From assembly GCA_028292565.1 (NCBI GenBank), contig JAQGMD010000463.1, positions 1 through 7,652 on the forward strand: DNA of 7,652 bases. The letters are read 5' to 3'. Shown here one piece after another: positions 5,425-7,652 of this stretch (position 1 is its first letter; each line of letters opens with the position of its first letter). The position numbers were made by a program, and so were the translations under genes. The notes beneath the pieces were generated by a model. The model was given only the letters and a program-made list of their open reading frames with translations, searched no databases and was not told where the DNA came from. The stretch comes from Burkholderia sp. GTDB lineage: Bacteria > Pseudomonadota > Gammaproteobacteria > Burkholderiales > Burkholderiaceae.

Positions 5425-5688
5425 TCAGGAGTGCATAGCGACCGCGGCGAAATCCGCGACGCACAACTTGATTGGCCTGGCCGCACCGTCAAGGAAACGT
5501 TGTCGCGCCAACCCCATGATCCGTTCCTTGTGTTCCCTGAATGCGGCAAGCTGCCCCTCTTTCGTGCCGGTCGCCTCGAAGTGCACCTGAAGCGCTTCAT
5601 CCGACACGAACATCAGAAACTCGTCGTCCTCAATGTCGATGGAGAACCATACTCCCCGCCGTGCATCATCATAATTTTCTCGCGCCAT
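5425..5688 (-). CDS. DUF1488-like small protein of unknown function
   Basis: An 87-residue acidic, soluble protein with no signal peptide or membrane segment. The order of features fits DUF1488: an aromatic/charged N-terminus (YDDARRGVWFSIDIEDDEF), a central FMFVSDEALQVHFEA-type motif (here starting LMFVSDEAL), then a helix with LAAFREHKERIMGLARQRFLDG and a terminal strand IKLCVADF. No biochemical role is established for the family as far as I know, so I assign none. The ATG at 5688 has the Shine-Dalgarno-like GGGGGTG four bases upstream. It converges on the HTH gene and has no visible terminator of its own. Family assignment is from pattern memory, not a search. Confidence 0.7.
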   Translation of the reverse strand: MARENYDDARRGVWFSIDIEDDEFLMFVSDEALQVHFEATGTKEGQLAAFREHKERIMGLARQRFLDGAARPIKLCVADFAAVAMHS

Positions 5689-5997
5689 TTTTCACCCCCG
5701 GGAATTTTTAATTTCTTTGTGGGAAAACGATATCCTGCCGTTACGGATTGCGCCATCCCATAAACACGGGATGTTGAAGCAGCAACGGCTTTTATTTATT
5801 TGCAAACGATTAGCGGCGATAGTTACAAAAATAGCCAGCAAACCCGCATTTTTTCGTGAAAAGGTCGAATTTAATCTTTAATTGAGGCAACCAATGCGAA
5901 GCACCAGAGTCATATGTGTGCTTACTAGAAACGTTGCCCGCTGCACAGTTTGAATGGTTGCTATGCGTGCAAATTGACTTCCGAACGGGATAACTGA
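5689..5997. other. Gene-free, relatively AT-rich region between DUF1488 gene and FtsH-like gene
   Basis: About 309 bases without a convincing gene. It must carry the divergent promoters of both neighbours. It contains hairpin copy B (5754-5773), T-rich tracts around 5790-5800 and 5849-5854, and weak sigma70-like pairs on the + strand such as TTGCAA (5800-5805) with TACAAA (5824-5829). No sigma32-type heat-shock promoter is evident, although housekeeping ftsH genes are often heat-inducible. A 19-codon frame at 5894-5953 with upstream TGAGG is possible but unproven. I see no tRNA or defined riboswitch here. Confidence 0.6.
5754..5773. repeat. Intergenic hairpin, copy B of a shared motif
   Basis: CATCCC (5754-5759) and GGGATG (5768-5773) form a perfect 6-bp stem with an 8-base loop. 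The core 5755-5771 matches 2514-2530 in 15 of 17 positions; the two differences are in the loop-side dinucleotide (AC here, GT there). It lies 66 bases upstream of the DUF1488 gene, as copy A lies upstream of another minus-strand gene. Confidence 0.6.
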
Positions 5998-7652
5998 ATG
6001 CCAAGCTTTTCAAAGTTTTATCAATCGTCGAAAAACATCTACGTGCGCGCCGCCTTCGCCTTGCTGGTTGCGATGACCGCCGTGGGTGCCGTGGTTTACA
6101 AGCCGGGCGTACCGCAGGAATCGAATCCTGTCGTGCACTCGCAAAATATCTCCGACATTACCGGCCTGGTCGCGAACAAGGAGCGGCTCGAGTACCTGCT
6201 GCTCGCACAGCCGTTGTCGGACTCGCCACGGTATGTGTTCAAGTACAAGGACACTGCCGAGATTCACGTAGTCAAGGTGCCGGGTACTTCGCACGCCAAT
6301 CTCGAGCGTGAAGTGCTGCTGAAAAATGCGATTCCGTACGCAATTGCGCAGGAAGAATTCCTGAAGGCGCACAAAGCGGTGCTCGAAGGTGGCGAAGGCC
6401 AGGGCAGCGTCATGTCCGACGTCGGGACTTTCCTTGCACGCAACGCGATCGGCCTGGCGATGCTGTTTCTGCTCTTCATCGGCCTGCGCAAAGGAATTCC
6501 GGGCATGATGGGTTCGAATGCTTCCGTCATCAAGCCGGAAAGCCTCAAGGGCAGCATGGACGACCTGGTCGGCATGGAAGACATCAAGCAGGAAGTCGCG
6601 CACCTGGAAGAAATGATCCTGAACCGCGACCTGTATCGCTCGCATAACATCGACAAGCCTTTCAACGTCATGCTGACCGGCCCTGCGGGTACGGGTAAGA
6701 CCAAGCTCGCCGGTTACCTGGCGAAGAAGCTGAATGTTTCGCTGATCACCGCGTCAGGCTCCGGCCTCGAGTCTGGTTTCGTCGGCGGTGGTTCGAAAGC
6801 GCTGAACGCGATTTACAAGAAGGCATGCAAGCAAGGCAACTGCATCATCTTCCTCGACGAAGCGCAGAGCCTGTTCATGCCACGCGGCCGAGGCGAAAAG
6901 AAATGGGAAGACGATACCGCCAACACCCTGCTCGGCCTGCTGGACGGCGTCAAGAGCGATGAAGGTGCGGGCGTCATCTGGGTGGTTGCATCCAACTTCG
7001 ACGATGTGAATTCGGAAATGGATGAGGCGATGCTGCGTCGCTTCTCGGTGAAGATCAATTTCCGCCTGCCGAACAAATCGGAGCGCCGCGAATTGCTGAA
7101 GGTGTTCCTGTCGAAGAAAGACGAAGGCTGCGTGGACTGGTCGAACCTGAACCTCGACTACGTCGCTGACATCACCGCCAACCTCAGCCCGGCGCTGGTG
7201 GAAACCGTGGTCGATCGCGCCAGCATGATCGCGATCCAGGAAAACATGCTGATCACCACCGACGTGCTGTTCCGCGCATTCGAGCGCGCATCGATCGGCA
7301 TGACCGACCGCGCCACCACCGCGGAAAAAGACAAGCAGCGCGAACGCGTCGCATTGCATGAGCTGGGCCACTTCTTCATGCAGATCGATCCGTACCTGCG
7401 ACGAGGCATGCCGCTGGAAGAAGTGAAAGAGAAGTCGCACCTGCTGAAGATCAGCACCGAGTCGGTTTCGAAGATCGGCGCGTTGGGTTATGTCTTGTCT
7501 TCGGGTGAAGATGTCAACCTGCAAACGCTGGAAGAGATGGAACAGGACATCATGCAGCTGTACGGCGGTGTCGCTGCCGAAGAACTCTTCTACGGCGCGC
7601 GCGGTATCTCGGTCGGTAGCCAGAACGACATCCAGAAGGTCACTGCCAAGCT
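5998..7652 (+). CDS. Divergent FtsH-like membrane-anchored AAA+ zinc metalloprotease, 3' end outside window
   Basis: At least 551 codons, open to the window edge. The layout matches FtsH: membrane segment about 16-34, a periplasmic part of about 110 residues, second membrane segment about 149-164, then a cytoplasmic AAA+ module and peptidase. Visible motifs: Walker A GPAGTGKT (228-235, K234), pore-loop-like FVGGG (261-265), Walker B IIFLDEAQ with D287/E288, sensor-1 N333, arginines R347/R348, and zinc site HELGH (H454, E455, H458). LYGGVAAEELFYG follows and leads to D544 in SQNDIQ, matching the third metal ligand of FtsH. It should therefore degrade membrane or unfolded proteins using ATP (family knowledge). 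It is not ordinary FtsH: the RPGRFDR segment is reduced to LRRFS and the pore loop and periplasmic domain diverge. An in-frame TGA directly precedes the ATG, fixing the most upstream start; the ribosome binding site (GGGA) is weak. The last residues are missing. Confidence 0.88.
   Translation, partial: MPSFSKFYQSSKNIYVRAAFALLVAMTAVGAVVYKPGVPQESNPVVHSQNISDITGLVANKERLEYLLLAQPLSDSPRYVFKYKDTAEIHVVKVPGTSHANLEREVLLKNAIPYAIAQEEFLKAHKAVLEGGEGQGSVMSDVGTFLARNAIGLAMLFLLFIGLRKGIPGMMGSNASVIKPESLKGSMDDLVGMEDIKQEVAHLEEMILNRDLYRSHNIDKPFNVMLTGPAGTGKTKLAGYLAKKLNVSLITASGSGLESGFVGGGSKALNAIYKKACKQGNCIIFLDEAQSLFMPRGRGEKKWEDDTANTLLGLLDGVKSDEGAGVIWVVASNFDDVNSEMDEAMLRRFSVKINFRLPNKSERRELLKVFLSKKDEGCVDWSNLNLDYVADITANLSPALVETVVDRASMIAIQENMLITTDVLFRAFERASIGMTDRATTAEKDKQRERVALHELGHFFMQIDPYLRRGMPLEEVKEKSHLLKISTESVSKIGALGYVLSSGEDVNLQTLEEMEQDIMQLYGGVAAEELFYGARGISVGSQNDIQKVTAK

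Noticed and set aside
5810..6013. 67-codon minus-strand frame in the gap before the protease
   Set aside because: Starts with TTG inside the protease coding region, no ribosome binding site, Cys/Ser-rich without any recognisable feature.
6010..6645. 211-codon minus-strand frame opposite the protease N-terminus
   Set aside because: The + strand reads as a continuous FtsH-like protein here; the reverse frame has no motif or good ribosome binding site.
6754..7524. 256-codon minus-strand frame opposite the AAA+/peptidase region
   Set aside because: Opposite strand encodes Walker B, sensor-1 and HELGH motifs; this frame is a shadow.

Overview
This window looks like chromosomal DNA of a betaproteobacterium, most likely Burkholderiales and perhaps Oxalobacteraceae. 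That is an inference from protein flavour: an orphan Bug/TctC-type solute receptor, a short HU protein, a Burkholderiales-style HTH regulator and moderately high GC. I see no integrase, transposase, phage gene, CRISPR array, rRNA or tRNA.

Layout. (1) Positions 1-496 (+) hold the last codons of a probable Xre/ParS-type antitoxin, overlapping a complete RES-domain toxin gene by one base. (2) Positions 531-2384 (-) hold a two-gene unit, a periplasmic Bug-family receptor followed by a YgfF-like short-chain dehydrogenase, closed by a strong intrinsic terminator. (3) Positions 2560-2991 (-) encode a small exported Pro/Tyr- then Arg/Asp-rich protein of unknown role. (4) Positions 3091-4263 (-) encode a YqjM/XenA-type flavin ene-reductase with an N-terminal extension. 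(5) Positions 4512-4796 (+) encode an HU-family nucleoid protein transcribed divergently from the reductase. (6) Positions 4976-5380 (+) encode a small HTH regulator preceded by a nested inverted repeat that looks like an autoregulatory operator. (7) Positions 5425-5688 (-) encode a DUF1488-like protein. (8) A relatively AT-rich gap of 309 bases leads into a long + strand gene from 5998 that runs off the window. It encodes a membrane-anchored AAA+ zinc metalloprotease related to FtsH but clearly divergent.

How the parts fit. Most genes look like independent transcription units, each with its own ribosome binding site and often its own terminator. The supported couplings are the antitoxin/toxin overlap and the Bug/dehydrogenase pair, which could serve uptake and oxidation of one small organic acid or alcohol. 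The most unusual item is the FtsH-like protease: both Walker motifs, an HELGH zinc site and a plausible third metal ligand are present, while its second-region-of-homology segment, pore loop and periplasmic domain differ from housekeeping FtsH. Next in interest are the nested operator before the HTH gene and a 17-base hairpin motif shared by two intergenic regions.
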